A stretch of DNA of 64,000 nt from Salipiger marinus (GCF_900100085.1 NZ_FNEJ01000014.1:62001-126000), one strand, 5' to 3'; shown: positions 27,616-37,107, counted from the stretch's first letter. The notes: a model not told the origin generated them from the letters alone. Made by a program: numbers and translations.

Positions 27616-28593
27616 ATGACTTCAGACCGATTGACCTTTGCGCTTGAGGCGGGGCTTGACCTGCCGCAAGAAGGCCCTGTGCTGGTGCTGGGAGCGCCGG
27701 GGGATGCGGTGCTTGATGCGCTGCCGCAGGACCGCTGCACGCTGGTGCAGCCCAGTTTCCCCGATCATGCTGCCTTGGCCCGCCATGGCTGGGACATGGC
27801 GCAGGCGCCGGAGGGCCCCTTTGCCGCAGCGCTGGTGTTCGTGCCCCGCGCCCGCGAATTGGCCGAGGCGCGCATCGCGCAGGCCTGCGCCGCCGCAAAG
27901 GGCGGGCTGGTGATCGTGGACGGGCAGAAGACCGATGGCGTCGAAAGCCTGCTGCGCGCCGTGCGCGACCGGGTGCCGCTGCTGGGGCAGGTGTCCAAGG
28001 CGCATGGTCGGGTGTTCTGGTTCGCCGCCACCGATGCCTTTGCCGACTGGGCGCGTGGCCCCGTGCAGCTTGCCAATGGCATGTGGACCGCGCCGGGCAG
28101 CTTTTCCGCCGATGGCGAGGATCCGGGCACCACGCTGCTGCTGGCGGCGCTGCCCGCCAAGCTGGGGGCGACCGTGGCCGATCTGGGCGCGGGCTGGGGG
28201 GCGCTGGCCGCCGGGGTGATCCCGCGCGAAACCATCGGCGCGCTGCATCTGGTCGAGGCGGATCAGGCCGCGCTGGACTGCGCGCGGCGCAACATTCCCG
28301 ATCCCCGGGTGCAGTTCCACTGGGCCGATGCCACGACATGGACACCGCCCGCGCTGCTGGATGCGGTGGTGATGAACCCGCCCTTTCACACCGGGCGCGC
28401 CGCCGATCCGGGGCTGGGACAGGCCTTCATCGCGGCGGCGGCACGAGTGCTGAAACCCTCGGGGCAGCTTTGGCTGGTGGCGAACCGCCATCTGCCCTAT
28501 GAATCGACGCTGGCCGAGCGGTTCCGCACGGTCGAGGAAGTTGCGGGCGACACCCGCTTCAAGATCCTCCACGCGACGCGGCCCGCACGCTGA
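27616..28593 (+). CDS. 16S rRNA (guanine1207-N2)-methyltransferase, RsmC-like
   Basis: A 325-residue protein with two tandem Rossmann-like halves, as in RsmC. The N-terminal half is degenerate. The C-terminal half has the SAM motif VADLGAGWGALAAG and the catalytic NPPFH motif of N2-guanine methyltransferases. The architecture and order with clpS and hemF recur in Rhodobacterales. RsmC modifies G1207 of 16S rRNA; the same fold also covers RlmG, so the precise rRNA target is inferred. Confidence 0.9.
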   Translation: MTSDRLTFALEAGLDLPQEGPVLVLGAPGDAVLDALPQDRCTLVQPSFPDHAALARHGWDMAQAPEGPFAAALVFVPRARELAEARIAQACAAAKGGLVIVDGQKTDGVESLLRAVRDRVPLLGQVSKAHGRVFWFAATDAFADWARGPVQLANGMWTAPGSFSADGEDPGTTLLLAALPAKLGATVADLGAGWGALAAGVIPRETIGALHLVEADQAALDCARRNIPDPRVQFHWADATTWTPPALLDAVVMNPPFHTGRAADPGLGQAFIAAAARVLKPSGQLWLVANRHLPYESTLAERFRTVEEVAGDTRFKILHATRPAR

Positions 28594-28617
28594 CCGCCCA
28601 TCATACGGGAGTCTCCC

Positions 28618-29418
28618 ATGAGCTTTTCCATCGAAGGCAAGACCGCCATCGTGACCGGCGCCGCCAATGGGGTGGGGCTGGCCATCGCCCGGCATTTTGC
28701 CGCGAAGGGTGCCAATGTCATGTTCGCGGACATGGACGAAACCCGGCTGGCCAAGGAATGCGGCAACCGGGACGAAGACAGCACCATGCGCTATTTCGCG
28801 GGCGACCTGCGCGAAAAGCTGACGCTGGCCAACCTGCTCTCCGCCACGCTCGATTCCTTTGACCGGGTCGACATTCTGGTGAACGGCGCGCGGCAGATCC
28901 TGCCCACGCAGGCGCTGGAGGCCGAGGATGACACGGTCGACACGCTGCTGGGCCAGAATTTCATGCCCGCGCTGCGGCTGAGCCAGATCGTGGCGCGGCG
29001 GATGATCAAGCAGGCCGAAGGGCAGCAGGACCGGCAGGCGGGTGCGATCGTCAACATCTCCTCCATCGCGGCGCGGCGCACCAATCCCCGGCTGCTGGCC
29101 TATTCGATCAGCTGCGCGGCGCTGGACCAGCTGACCCGGTCGCTGGCGGTGACGCTGGCGCCGCACCGCATCCGGGTCAATTCCGTGGCCTTCGGCTCGG
29201 TCATGTCGGCCAGCCTGAAAGCCATCCTCAAGGATCAGCCCGAATACCGTGCCGAGATCGAGGCGCATACCCCCGCAGGCCGCATTGCCGCCCCGGGCGA
29301 GGTCTGCGAGGCGGTGCAGTTTCTGGCCTCCGAAGCTTCGGGCTTCATGACCGGGCAGATCATGACCGTGGATGGCGGGCGCACGCTCGTCGATCCGGTG
29401 GCCGCCCCCGCGCATTGA
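28618..29418 (+). CDS. SDR-fold protein lacking the catalytic lysine
   Basis: A 266-residue short-chain dehydrogenase-like protein. The cofactor motif TGAANGVG (13-20) is intact, and Ser149 and Tyr162 are present. However, the YxxxK lysine position is Cys166 (YSISC; codon TGC at 29113-29115), and the NNAG motif reads VNGAR. C-terminal sequences (SVMSASLK, then GFMTGQIMTVDGG) are normal. Without the lysine, ordinary SDR proton relay should fail, so the protein may bind NAD(P) without classical catalysis. It stands just upstream of hemF, 17 bases from its start, and could be co-transcribed. Confidence 0.9.
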   Translation: MSFSIEGKTAIVTGAANGVGLAIARHFAAKGANVMFADMDETRLAKECGNRDEDSTMRYFAGDLREKLTLANLLSATLDSFDRVDILVNGARQILPTQALEAEDDTVDTLLGQNFMPALRLSQIVARRMIKQAEGQQDRQAGAIVNISSIAARRTNPRLLAYSISCAALDQLTRSLAVTLAPHRIRVNSVAFGSVMSASLKAILKDQPEYRAEIEAHTPAGRIAAPGEVCEAVQFLASEASGFMTGQIMTVDGGRTLVDPVAAPAH

Positions 29419-29434
29419 GCAGGACCAGACCCCG

Positions 29435-30325
29435 ATGACCGACGCCTTTGCAGAGCGCAAGACCCGCGCCGCCCTGTGGTTCCGCAGCCTGCGCGACCAG
29501 ATCGTGACCGCGTTCGAGGGGCTGGAGGACAGCCATGCAAGCGGCCCCTTCGCCGAGGCCCCGGCGGGCCGGTTCGAGGTGACCGAAACCCGGCGCGCCA
29601 GCGAGGACGGGTCGGATGCGGGCGGCGGGCTGATGAGCGTGCTGCGCGGCGGTCGGGTGTTCGAGAAGGTGGGGGTCAATGTCTCCACCGTGCATGGCGT
29701 GCTGGGGGAGGCCGCGCAGAAAGCCATGGCGGCGCGCGGCGTGCCGGGGATCGAGGCGGATCCGCGGTTCTGGGCCAGCGGCATCAGCCTTGTCGCGCAT
29801 ATGCAGAACCCGCATTGCCCCGCCGTGCACATGAACACGCGGATGTTCTGGACGCCGGGCGCGTGGTGGTTCGGCGGCGGGTCGGATCTCAACCCCTGTC
29901 TGGACTATGCCGAGGACACCGCGCACTTCCACGCGACCCAGAAGGCGCATCTGGATCCGCACGGGCCCACGCTTTACCCCGAACTGAAGGCCTGGGCGGA
30001 CGAATATTTCTACATCCCGCATCGCAAGCGGGCGCGCGGCGTCGGCGGCATTTTTATGGATGACCGCAATACCGGCGACTGGGAGGCGGATTTTGCCCTG
30101 ACGCAGGACATTGGCCGCGCCTTTCTGCCCGCCTACCTGCCGCTGGTGGAGGCGCGCCGGCTGCAGCCCTTTACCGAAGCTGACAAGGACGCGCAGCTGA
30201 TCCATCGCGGGCTTTATGCGGAATACAACCTTGTCTACGACCGGGGCACCAAGTTCGGCCTTGCCACCGGGCATGATGCCAATGCCGTGCTGATGAGCCT
30301 GCCGCCCTTGGCCAAATGGGCCTGA
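29435..30325 (+). CDS. hemF: Oxygen-dependent coproporphyrinogen III oxidase
   Basis: HemF decarboxylates coproporphyrinogen III to protoporphyrinogen IX using O2 in heme synthesis. The 296-residue protein shows the family motifs GGGLMSVLRGGRVFEK, HMQNPHCPAVHMNTRMF, GGGSDLNPCLDY and a C-terminal YDRGTKFGLATG. ATG 29435 is the standard start, and the longer frame would overlap the upstream SDR gene. Heme demand from the cytochromes c in the sox cluster is served by this pathway. It converges with the YeeE/YedE gene. Confidence 0.97.
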   Translation: MTDAFAERKTRAALWFRSLRDQIVTAFEGLEDSHASGPFAEAPAGRFEVTETRRASEDGSDAGGGLMSVLRGGRVFEKVGVNVSTVHGVLGEAAQKAMAARGVPGIEADPRFWASGISLVAHMQNPHCPAVHMNTRMFWTPGAWWFGGGSDLNPCLDYAEDTAHFHATQKAHLDPHGPTLYPELKAWADEYFYIPHRKRARGVGGIFMDDRNTGDWEADFALTQDIGRAFLPAYLPLVEARRLQPFTEADKDAQLIHRGLYAEYNLVYDRGTKFGLATGHDANAVLMSLPPLAKWA

Positions 30326-30339
30326 CGGCCTGACGCGGC

Positions 30340-31398
30340 TCAGGCCGTGACCAGCCGCCGCCCGTTCAGCGCCAGTTCCATCACGATGCCGCCCGCCCAC
30401 ATGGCGCAGAGCGCGAGCCATGCCGTGCCCGCAAGGATCGATCCGCCGGTGACGCCCGCGCCGATGGCGCAGCCTCCGGCCAGCATCCCGCCAAATCCCA
30501 TCATCGCGGCGCCGATCATCGCGTTGCGCAGCGGGGTGGGGCCGTCAAAGCCCTGAAGCCGCAGCTCGCCCGCCGCTGCCGCTGCCAGCAGCGCGCCCAG
30601 AAACACGCCCGCCACCAGCCCCACGTCAAAATCCAGCACCGCACCCGCGTCGAGGAAGAACATCAGCGTGCGCGCCGAAGGTCCGGTGAATGTGGCGCTT
30701 TCCACCTGCACCGGTTCGAAGGCCACATTGGCCAGCGCATGGGTCAGCCCCCAGCCAAGCGCCACGGCAAAGCCCACGCCAGAGGCAAAGACCAGCCGCG
30801 CCGCGCCGATGCGGTGGCGCCGCGCCAGATGCAGCGCCAGCGCCGCGATGGCAAGCCCCAGCGCCAGACCCGCGCCGCGCGGCAGGTGCAGCGCCGCCGC
30901 CAGATCCATGTTGCGCCCGCCGCTGGTGATCCACAGCCCCGCCAGCCGGTCGCGCAGCGGCGCGAGGATCCCCGACAGCGACATCTGCGCCACCACCGCA
31001 AAGATCAGCCCCGAGATCACCGAGCGCAGGTTGCCGGTGGCTGCCAGCACCAGCAGCCGCCCCGAACAGCCATTGGCCAGCACCATGCCCGCGCCAAAGA
31101 CCAGCCCGCCCAGCACCGCGCCCGACCAGCTGCCCGGAACCGCCATCATGCGGGCATTGGCAGCGTCGAACAGCCCAAGAAGCTGCGCCGCCTGCACCCA
31201 GACCAGCGCCGTGGAAAAGGTCAGCAGCCAGACCGCCACCTTGTCCCCCAGCGCGCCATGGGCAAATTCCACCACCGCCGCGCGCAGGCAGAACCGCGAC
31301 CGCTGCGCCGCCACGCCAAAGACGCCGCCGGTCAGCAGCCCGAACAGCGTGGCGGTGGGGCCTTCGCCCAGCGTATCGACAAGCGGGATCAGATCCAT
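30340..31398 (-). CDS. YeeE/YedE family integral membrane protein
   Basis: A 352-residue polytopic membrane protein of the sulfur-transport family, with about ten hydrophobic segments in two pseudo-repeats. Cysteine motifs of the family are present: SRFCLRAAVVEF, ANGCSGRLLVL and GGCAIGAGVTGG. Homologues carry thiosulfate or other reduced sulfur species into the cell. The start at 31398 is preceded by AAGGAGAG. It is not adjacent to the sox cluster but is paralogous to SoxT at 49093-50151. It is divergent from an MFS gene, with a FnrL-like box between. Confidence 0.87.
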   Translation of the reverse strand: MDLIPLVDTLGEGPTATLFGLLTGGVFGVAAQRSRFCLRAAVVEFAHGALGDKVAVWLLTFSTALVWVQAAQLLGLFDAANARMMAVPGSWSGAVLGGLVFGAGMVLANGCSGRLLVLAATGNLRSVISGLIFAVVAQMSLSGILAPLRDRLAGLWITSGGRNMDLAAALHLPRGAGLALGLAIAALALHLARRHRIGAARLVFASGVGFAVALGWGLTHALANVAFEPVQVESATFTGPSARTLMFFLDAGAVLDFDVGLVAGVFLGALLAAAAAGELRLQGFDGPTPLRNAMIGAAMMGFGGMLAGGCAIGAGVTGGSILAGTAWLALCAMWAGGIVMELALNGRRLVTA

Positions 31399-31452
31399 GG
31401 CGCCTCTCCTTGGCGGTTTGGCGAAAGATGCGCGAGGTTGAATGTATCCGCC

Positions 31453-31466
31453 TTGATGCAGATCAC
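31453..31466. promoter_or_regulatory. FnrL/CRP-type binding site
   Basis: The palindrome TTGAT GCAG ATCAC matches the FNR/FnrL consensus TTGAT-N4-ATCAA at nine of ten positions. It lies 54 bases upstream of the YeeE/YedE start and 55 upstream of the MFS start, suggesting oxygen-linked control of either or both genes. Confidence 0.55.
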
Positions 31467-31521
31467 GCAGGGTCTGCGGCGGGATCTCGCCAGAGGCGGA
31501 ATTTGGGCGTAAAGGACACTT

Positions 31522-32754
31522 ATGACGCGACTCGTGCCCCTTGCCGAAGCGCGCGATCTGCCGCTTTGGCGCCGCCCGGTCGCGCTGCTGTTTCTCATGG
31601 CCATCGCCATGCCGCTCAGCTTTGCCACATGGTCGGCGCTGCTGAACAACTTCGTCCGCGAGGCGGCGCAGTTCGACGGATCGGACATCGGCTGGCTGCA
31701 CACGGTGCGCGAGATTCCGGGCTTTCTGGCCTTTCTGGTGGTCTTCGTTCTGCTGGTGATGCGCGAACAGGTGCTGGCGCTGGTGGCGCTGGCGCTGCTG
31801 GCCGTCACCACCGCCGTTACCGCGTGGTTCCCGTCGATGGGCGGGCTGCTGACCGTGACGTTGCTCAGTTCCATCGGGTTTCACTACTACGAGACGGTGA
31901 ACCAGTCGCTGCAGCTGCAATGGCTGACCAAGGAGCGCGCGCCGCAGATGCTGGGCTGGCTGCTGGCCGCCGCCTCGGGGGCGACGCTGGTCGCTTACGG
32001 CGTCATCGTGCTGACATGGCGGGCGTTCGAGCTGTCCTACAACTCTGTCTATCTGGTGTCGGGCGGGCTGACGCTGGCCATCGTGGTCTATTGCGCGCTG
32101 GCCTTCCCGCAATTCCAAAGCCCGAACCCGCAGCGCAAGCAGCTGGTGCTGCGCCGCCGCTACTGGCTGTATTATGCGCTGCAGTTCATGTCGGGGGCGC
32201 GGCGGCAGATCTTCGTGGTCTTCGCCGGGTTCATGATGGTCGAACGCTTCGGCTTCGAGGTTGACGAGGTGACGGCGCTGTTCCTCATCAACCTTGTGGC
32301 CAATATGGCGCTGGCGCCGCTGCTGGGCCGGGTGGTGCACCGCTTTGGCGAAGGCCGCGCGCTGCTGGTGGAATATGCCGGGCTGATGGCGATTTTCCTC
32401 GCCTATGGCGGCATTTACTGGTTCGGCTGGGGCGTGGTGCTGGCTTCGGTGCTGTATGTGCTGGATCACATCTTCTTTGCGCTGGCTCTGGCGCTGAAGA
32501 CCTATTTCCAGAAGATCGCCGATCCGGGTGACATCGCGCCCACGGCGGCGGTGGCCTTTACCATTAACCATATCGCGGCGGTGTTTCTGCCCTTTGCTCT
32601 TGGCTATCTGTGGCTGGTCTCCCCCGGGGCGGTGTTCGGGCTGGCGGCAGCCATGGCGGGGGTGTCGTTCCTGCTGGCGCTGATGATCCCGCGCCATCCC
32701 GTGCCGGGCAACGAGACGATCTTTTCCGCGCGTCTGGCCGCTCCGGCGGAATAG
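31522..32754 (+). CDS. MFS transporter
   Basis: A 410-residue membrane protein with about 12 hydrophobic segments. It has the general MFS layout, including a charged cytoplasmic loop between helices 6 and 7 (SPNPQRKQLVLRRRYW). I do not recognise a specific substrate subfamily: no drug-efflux signature or sugar motif stands out. It is divergent from the YeeE/YedE gene and shares the intergenic FnrL-like box. prmA follows 62 bases downstream. Confidence 0.82.
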   Translation: MTRLVPLAEARDLPLWRRPVALLFLMAIAMPLSFATWSALLNNFVREAAQFDGSDIGWLHTVREIPGFLAFLVVFVLLVMREQVLALVALALLAVTTAVTAWFPSMGGLLTVTLLSSIGFHYYETVNQSLQLQWLTKERAPQMLGWLLAAASGATLVAYGVIVLTWRAFELSYNSVYLVSGGLTLAIVVYCALAFPQFQSPNPQRKQLVLRRRYWLYYALQFMSGARRQIFVVFAGFMMVERFGFEVDEVTALFLINLVANMALAPLLGRVVHRFGEGRALLVEYAGLMAIFLAYGGIYWFGWGVVLASVLYVLDHIFFALALALKTYFQKIADPGDIAPTAAVAFTINHIAAVFLPFALGYLWLVSPGAVFGLAAAMAGVSFLLALMIPRHPVPGNETIFSARLAAPAE

Positions 32755-32816
32755 GCAAGCTCTGGCGCTGGCGGCGCAAACAGGCTATCGGGCGCCCCAG
32801 ACATAGGAGAGCCCGC

Positions 32817-33692
32817 ATGGCCAAGACCTGGACCGCCTACACCAAGTTTTCCGATCAGGACGCCGCCGAGGCGCTGGCCGAGGCCATGGAGGATCTGGAT
32901 CCCGAACCCACCGGCGTCGGCGTGTTCGAGATCGAGGACGGATCGGGCACATGGGAGGTGGGCGCCTATTTCACCGAAAGCCCCGATGGGGTCGAACTGG
33001 CGCTGCTGGCCGCAGCCTATGGCGGCACGCCTTTTGTCGTCTCCGAAGTGCCGGAAACCGACTGGGTGGACAAGGTGCGCCGCGAACTGACCCCGGTCGA
33101 GGCCGGGCGGTTTTTCGTCTATGGCAGCCATGACGCCGACAAGGTGCCCGAAGGCGCGGAGCCGCTGCTGATCGAGGCCGCGATGGCCTTCGGCACGGGT
33201 CATCACGGCACCACGCTGGGCTGCCTGCGGGCGCTGGACCGGCTGGCGCAGGACGGCATCGTGGGGCAGAGCGTGGCCGATATCGGCTGCGGCACCGCCG
33301 TGCTGGCCATGGCCGCCGCGCGGATCTGGCCGAACCCGGTGATTGCCTCGGACATCGACGAGGTCGCCGTGGAAGTGGCCGAGGTGAATGTGCGCGCCAA
33401 CGGGCTGCAGGGCCGCGTCACCTGCGTGGAGGCGGCGGGTTTTGGCCATCCCGATCTGGCGGCGCGCGCGCCCTATGACCTGATCTTCGCCAATATCCTC
33501 AAGCAGCCGCTGATCGATCTGGCCCCCGAGATGGCGGCGGCGCTGGCGCCGGGCGGTCATGTCATCCTGTCGGGCATCCTGACCCGTCAGGCCGAAGAGG
33601 TGATCGACGCCTATGCCGCGCAGGGCGTGCCGCTGCTGCGGCAGGAGGTCATCGGCGACTGGGTCACGCTGACCCTGCGCAAGCCGGAGTGA
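32817..33692 (+). CDS. prmA: Ribosomal protein L11 methyltransferase
   Basis: PrmA trimethylates amino groups of ribosomal protein L11. The 291-residue product has an N-terminal substrate-binding domain (about 1-100), and a SAM Rossmann domain with the FGTGHHGTT and VADIGCGTAVLAMAAA motifs. The FANILKQPL segment (NPPY-equivalent) follows. ATG 32817 is the normal start, with AGGAGAG six bases before it. Confidence 0.95.
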   Translation: MAKTWTAYTKFSDQDAAEALAEAMEDLDPEPTGVGVFEIEDGSGTWEVGAYFTESPDGVELALLAAAYGGTPFVVSEVPETDWVDKVRRELTPVEAGRFFVYGSHDADKVPEGAEPLLIEAAMAFGTGHHGTTLGCLRALDRLAQDGIVGQSVADIGCGTAVLAMAAARIWPNPVIASDIDEVAVEVAEVNVRANGLQGRVTCVEAAGFGHPDLAARAPYDLIFANILKQPLIDLAPEMAAALAPGGHVILSGILTRQAEEVIDAYAAQGVPLLRQEVIGDWVTLTLRKPE

Positions 33693-33809
33693 TCAAGACA
33701 AGGTTAACAAAGGCAAGTTTTCGACAAAGCGGGGAATTTGCCTAAATTTAGCCTTGATTTCGGCCTATCTCGGTCTTGTCTGGTGGGGGCCGGACAAGAC
33801 GAGGCTGCC

Positions 33810-34154
33810 ATGGACAGTGCGCTCCGCAATTTTGAAAAACGCCAGAAGGCGGTTGTGACCAAGCATCGCAAGCTGGCGCAGGGTTATACCACCCGTATCA
33901 ACCGCAACGGCACCATCGAACATCGCCCGCTGCGCCGCGTGCCTGCGGCACCGCTGCGGGTCATGCTGCTGCTGGCGGCGGGGGGGCTGGCCTTCAAGGG
34001 GCTCGCGCTCGCGGTTCTGGGAGAGGCTGATTATCTTGGCCATCTCACGACTCTGGCGGCGGGCAGCCTGCCCGAACAGATCGGCGGCTGGCTGATGACG
34101 GCTGACCCGGTGACCCACTGGATTGCGCAGCAGCTGCAGCCCCTGATCGGCTGA
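33810..34154 (+). CDS. Small basic single-pass membrane protein of unknown function
   Basis: I do not recognise this 114-residue protein. It has a basic N-terminal half rich in Lys and Arg (EKRQKAVVTKHRKLA, then HRPLRRVPAAPLR), then a hydrophobic segment (MLLLAAGGLAFKGLALAVLG, about residues 53-72). A C-terminal part with SLPEQIGGWLMTADPVTHWIAQQL follows. The topology is probably N-in with a periplasmic tail. The start is taken as ATG 33810; an in-frame start at 33738 adds 24 poorly supported residues. It ends near a strong terminator. Confidence 0.72.
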   Translation: MDSALRNFEKRQKAVVTKHRKLAQGYTTRINRNGTIEHRPLRRVPAAPLRVMLLLAAGGLAFKGLALAVLGEADYLGHLTTLAAGSLPEQIGGWLMTADPVTHWIAQQLQPLIG

Positions 34155-34203
34155 GGTTCTGGCCGGGGCCGCGCGGCGGCTCTGGCCCGCGCCCTGAATG
34201 CTG

Positions 34204-34240
34204 AAAGGCCGCGTCACCGGGAGGGGTGACGCGGCCTTTT
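34204..34240. terminator. Bidirectional intrinsic terminator
   Basis: A perfect 15-base stem, 34204-34218 with 34225-34239, has loop GGGAGG and carries T residues at its 3' end and A residues at its 5' end. It can stop transcription from both the plus-strand membrane-protein gene and the convergent DUF1127 gene. Confidence 0.92.
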
Positions 34241-34262
34241 GCCGTCGGGATGGGTCATGCTG

Positions 34263-34547
34263 TCAGCGCAGATGCGCGATGCGGTCGATGTCGCCGCGGC
34301 AGAGACCGATATCGTCGAGTTCGCGGTCGGTCAGAGCTTCAAGGCTCTTGCGGGTCAGGCGGGCGTCGTTCCAGTCCGCAATGGTGGCGAACAGGGTGCG
34401 GAAGGCGCCGCCGATGGTGCCGGCAAAACCGGCGCGGGGCGTGTCGTTCACGGAAAGCGGGGCGAAGCCGCTCACGAAGATGGTGCCGATCTGGCCGGCG
34501 ATCCCGGTTGCACCGTGCTGCGGGCGGTTGGCGTCATAGACGGCCAT
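34263..34547 (-). CDS. DUF1127 domain protein
   Basis: A 94-residue protein with the C-terminal DUF1127 motif: RLTRKSLEALTDRELDDIGLCRGDIDRIA. The domain is arginine-rich in other family members and occurs in many small proteins of Rhodobacterales, where some bind RNA and affect phosphate or stress responses. The N-terminal half is low in recognisable features, with a possible hydrophobic stretch. It is flanked by a strong terminator and a long upstream region. Confidence 0.85.
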   Translation of the reverse strand: MAVYDANRPQHGATGIAGQIGTIFVSGFAPLSVNDTPRAGFAGTIGGAFRTLFATIADWNDARLTRKSLEALTDRELDDIGLCRGDIDRIAHLR

Positions 34548-34865
34548 GGTCTGTATCCTTGTCTGGGGTTTTCAAAGTGCCTTAATTCTATGCGGCAGAT
34601 AGACAGAGGCGGCGGACCGGACAAGCTGCCAAAACTGCATGGTCGATCTGCGTTTCACACATAGCGAAAAAACTATGCAGCGCCGCAGCGAACCGGCTGA
34701 ATTTTGATCAGCTTTGGCCATGAAAAGCAGGCTTTGGGGGCTGTCATGGCCCGAACGACCGTGTCAGGACTGCCGCAGCCTGCGGAATGACGCGGTGCAG
34801 GGCTTGGCGCATGTTCGCCTTTCGTGCTAGGCCTGTGTCAAAACAACAACAGAGGCGGGCAGGCG
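34548..34865. other. Long intergenic region between DUF1127 gene and ruvC
   Basis: This 318-base gap holds no ORF I can support. It contains an eight-base inverted repeat GGCCATGA (34716-34723) and TCATGGCC (34744-34751), a CATAG...CTATG hairpin with an A-rich loop near 34661-34676, and a CCGCAG/CTGCGG hairpin about 34775. Promoters for the divergent DUF1127 and ruvC genes must lie here, but I cannot assign a clear pair. Confidence 0.5.
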
Positions 34866-35354
34866 ATGCGAGTCATTGGGATTGATCCGGGTTTGCGGCA
34901 CCTCGGCTGGGGGGTGATCGAGGCCGAAGGCAGCCGCTTGCGGCATGTCGCCAACGGGGTCTGCGATTCGGGGCAGGGGGAACTGGCGGGGCGGCTGCTG
35001 TCGCTTTATGATCAGCTCACCGACATCCTGCACAGGTTTCAGCCCGATCTGGCTGCGGTGGAACAGACCTTCGTGAACCGCGACGGCGCGGGCACGCTGA
35101 AGCTGGGGCAGGCGCGGGGCATCGCGCTGCTGGTGCCCGCGCAGTTCGGGCTGGAAATCGGGGAATATTCGCCCAACACCGTGAAGAAAACGGTGGTGGG
35201 CGTGGGGCACGCGGACAAGCGGCAGGTGGACCATATGGTAAAGATGCAACTGCCCGGCGTGGCGATCAGCGGGCCGGACGCGGCGGACGCGCTGGCGGTG
35301 GCGATCTGTCACGCGCATCATCTGGGCACGCAGCGCCTGCGGGTGCGCGCATGA
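34866..35354 (+). CDS. ruvC: Holliday junction resolvase
   Basis: RuvC cuts Holliday junctions during recombination. The 162-residue protein has the catalytic acidic residues: Asp7 in [13 protein letters not shown], a glutamate in [12 protein letters not shown], and Asp residues in [17 protein letters not shown]. The start at 34866 is standard. The gene overlaps ruvA by four bases (ATGA), forming a ruvCAB operon. Confidence 0.97.
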   Translation: MRVIGIDPGLRHLGWGVIEAEGSRLRHVANGVCDSGQGELAGRLLSLYDQLTDILHRFQPDLAAVEQTFVNRDGAGTLKLGQARGIALLVPAQFGLEIGEYSPNTVKKTVVGVGHADKRQVDHMVKMQLPGVAISGPDAADALAVAICHAHHLGTQRLRVRA

Positions 35355-36013
35355 TCGGGCGCATCGCGGGGCGGGTGGATTACAAGGGCGACGATCACGT
35401 GCTGATCGACGTGCGCGGCGTGGGCTATATCGTCTACTGCTCTGACCGGGTGCTGGCGGCGCTGCCGCGTCCCGGCGAGGCGGCGGCGCTTTATACCGAT
35501 CTGCTGGTGCGCGAGGATCTGCTGCAGCTTTTCGGCTTTCCCACGCTGCTGGAAAAGGAATGGTTCCGCCTGCTGCTGACGGTGCAGGGGGTGGGGGCCA
35601 AGGCCTCGCTGGCCATTCTGGGTGCGCTCGGGCCCGACGGCGTCAGCCGGGCGATTGCGCTTGGCGACTGGAACGCGGTCAAGGTGGCGCGCGGGGTCGG
35701 CCCCAAGACCGCGCAGCGCGTGGTCAACGAACTGAAGGACAAGGCGCCGGGGCTGATGGCCATGGGGCCGGGCCGGGCCACCAGCGCCGAGGATGTGGTG
35801 ATCGAGGAACCGGTGCTCGCCTCCGCCCGGGCGGAGCCTCTGCCGCCCGCCTCCATGGGGGCGCAGGCCGAGGCGCTGTCGGCGCTGGCCAATCTGGGCT
35901 ACGCGCCCTCCGAAGCGGCGGGCGCCGTGGCGCAGGCGGCACAGGATCTGCCCGGGGCCGAGACGCCCGCGCTGATCCGCGCCGCGCTGAAGCTCTTGGC
36001 GCCGAAGGGATAA
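35351..36013 (+). CDS. ruvA: Holliday junction DNA helicase subunit A
   Basis: RuvA binds four-way junctions and loads RuvB. The 220-residue product has the N-terminal OB fold ([25 protein letters not shown]), the helix-hairpin-helix region with [12 protein letters not shown] and [14 protein letters not shown], and the flexible C-terminal domain that contacts RuvB. The start overlaps the ruvC stop, and ruvB begins three bases after its stop. Confidence 0.97.
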   Translation: MIGRIAGRVDYKGDDHVLIDVRGVGYIVYCSDRVLAALPRPGEAAALYTDLLVREDLLQLFGFPTLLEKEWFRLLLTVQGVGAKASLAILGALGPDGVSRAIALGDWNAVKVARGVGPKTAQRVVNELKDKAPGLMAMGPGRATSAEDVVIEEPVLASARAEPLPPASMGAQAEALSALANLGYAPSEAAGAVAQAAQDLPGAETPALIRAALKLLAPKG

Positions 36014-36016
36014 GCC

Positions 36017-37042
36017 ATGGCCGGACCCGATCCCACCCTGCGCCCCGATCCGCTGCCCGAAGATCACGACCGCGCCCTGCGCCCGCAGCGGCTGGAGGAT
36101 TTTATCGGTCAGGCCGAGGCGCGGTCCAACCTGCGGGTGTTCATCCAGTCCGCCCGCCAGCGCGGCGAGGCGATGGACCACACGCTGTTTCACGGGCCTC
36201 CCGGTCTGGGCAAGACCACGCTGGCGCAGATCATGGCGCGGGAACTGGGGGTTGGGTTCCGCATGACCTCCGGCCCGGTTCTGGCCAAGGCGGGGGATCT
36301 GGCGGCGATCCTCACCAATCTGGAACGCAATGACGTGCTCTTCATCGACGAGATTCACCGGCTGAGCCCCGTGGTCGAAGAGGTGCTTTACCCCGCGATG
36401 GAGGATTACGAGCTGGATCTGGTGATCGGCGAAGGCCCCGCCGCGCGCACCGTCCGGATCGAACTGCAGCCCTTCACGCTGGTCGGCGCCACCACCCGGC
36501 TGGGCCTGCTGACCACGCCGCTGCGCGACCGTTTCGGCATTCCCACCCGGCTCAATTACTACACCGAGGCGGAGCTGCACGAGATCGTGACGCGCAACGC
36601 GGTGAAGCTGGGGGTGCGGTCAGAACCCGAGGGCGCGCAGGAGATCGCCCGCCGCGCGAGGGGCACGCCGCGCATCGCCGGGCGGCTGCTGCGCCGCGTG
36701 GTCGACTTTGCCGTGGTCGAAGGCGATGGCGTGGTCACCCGCGCGCTGGCCGATGGCGCGCTGACCCGGCTGGGGGTGGACCGCATCGGGCTGGATGGCG
36801 CCGACCTGCGTTATCTGACGCTGATCGCGGAAAATTACGCGGGCGGCCCGGTCGGGATCGAAACCCTGTCCGCCGCGCTGTCGGAAAGCCGCGACGCGCT
36901 GGAGGAGGTGATCGAACCCTATCTGCTGCAGCAGGGGCTGATCCAGCGCACGCCGCGCGGACGGATGCTGGCGCAGCGGGCATGGGATCATCTGGGCCTG
37001 CCGGTGCCGCGCCCGCCGGGGCAGGCCACGCTCTTTGACTGA
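36017..37042 (+). CDS. ruvB: Holliday junction branch migration ATPase
   Basis: RuvB is the AAA+ motor of the resolvasome. The 341-residue protein has Walker [10 protein letters not shown], Walker B FIDEIHRL, sensor [18 protein letters not shown] with the arginine finger, and a C-terminal winged helix ending in [13 protein letters not shown]. It is the last ruv gene, followed 65 bases later by a gene of unknown function on the same strand. Confidence 0.98.
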   Translation: MAGPDPTLRPDPLPEDHDRALRPQRLEDFIGQAEARSNLRVFIQSARQRGEAMDHTLFHGPPGLGKTTLAQIMARELGVGFRMTSGPVLAKAGDLAAILTNLERNDVLFIDEIHRLSPVVEEVLYPAMEDYELDLVIGEGPAARTVRIELQPFTLVGATTRLGLLTTPLRDRFGIPTRLNYYTEAELHEIVTRNAVKLGVRSEPEGAQEIARRARGTPRIAGRLLRRVVDFAVVEGDGVVTRALADGALTRLGVDRIGLDGADLRYLTLIAENYAGGPVGIETLSAALSESRDALEEVIEPYLLQQGLIQRTPRGRMLAQRAWDHLGLPVPRPPGQATLFD

Positions 37043-37107
37043 CGGGCTTGCGGCGGCGGGCCCTGCATGGCAGGCCCGCCTCCGGAGATCGGCAGAAGGA
37101 GACGGCC

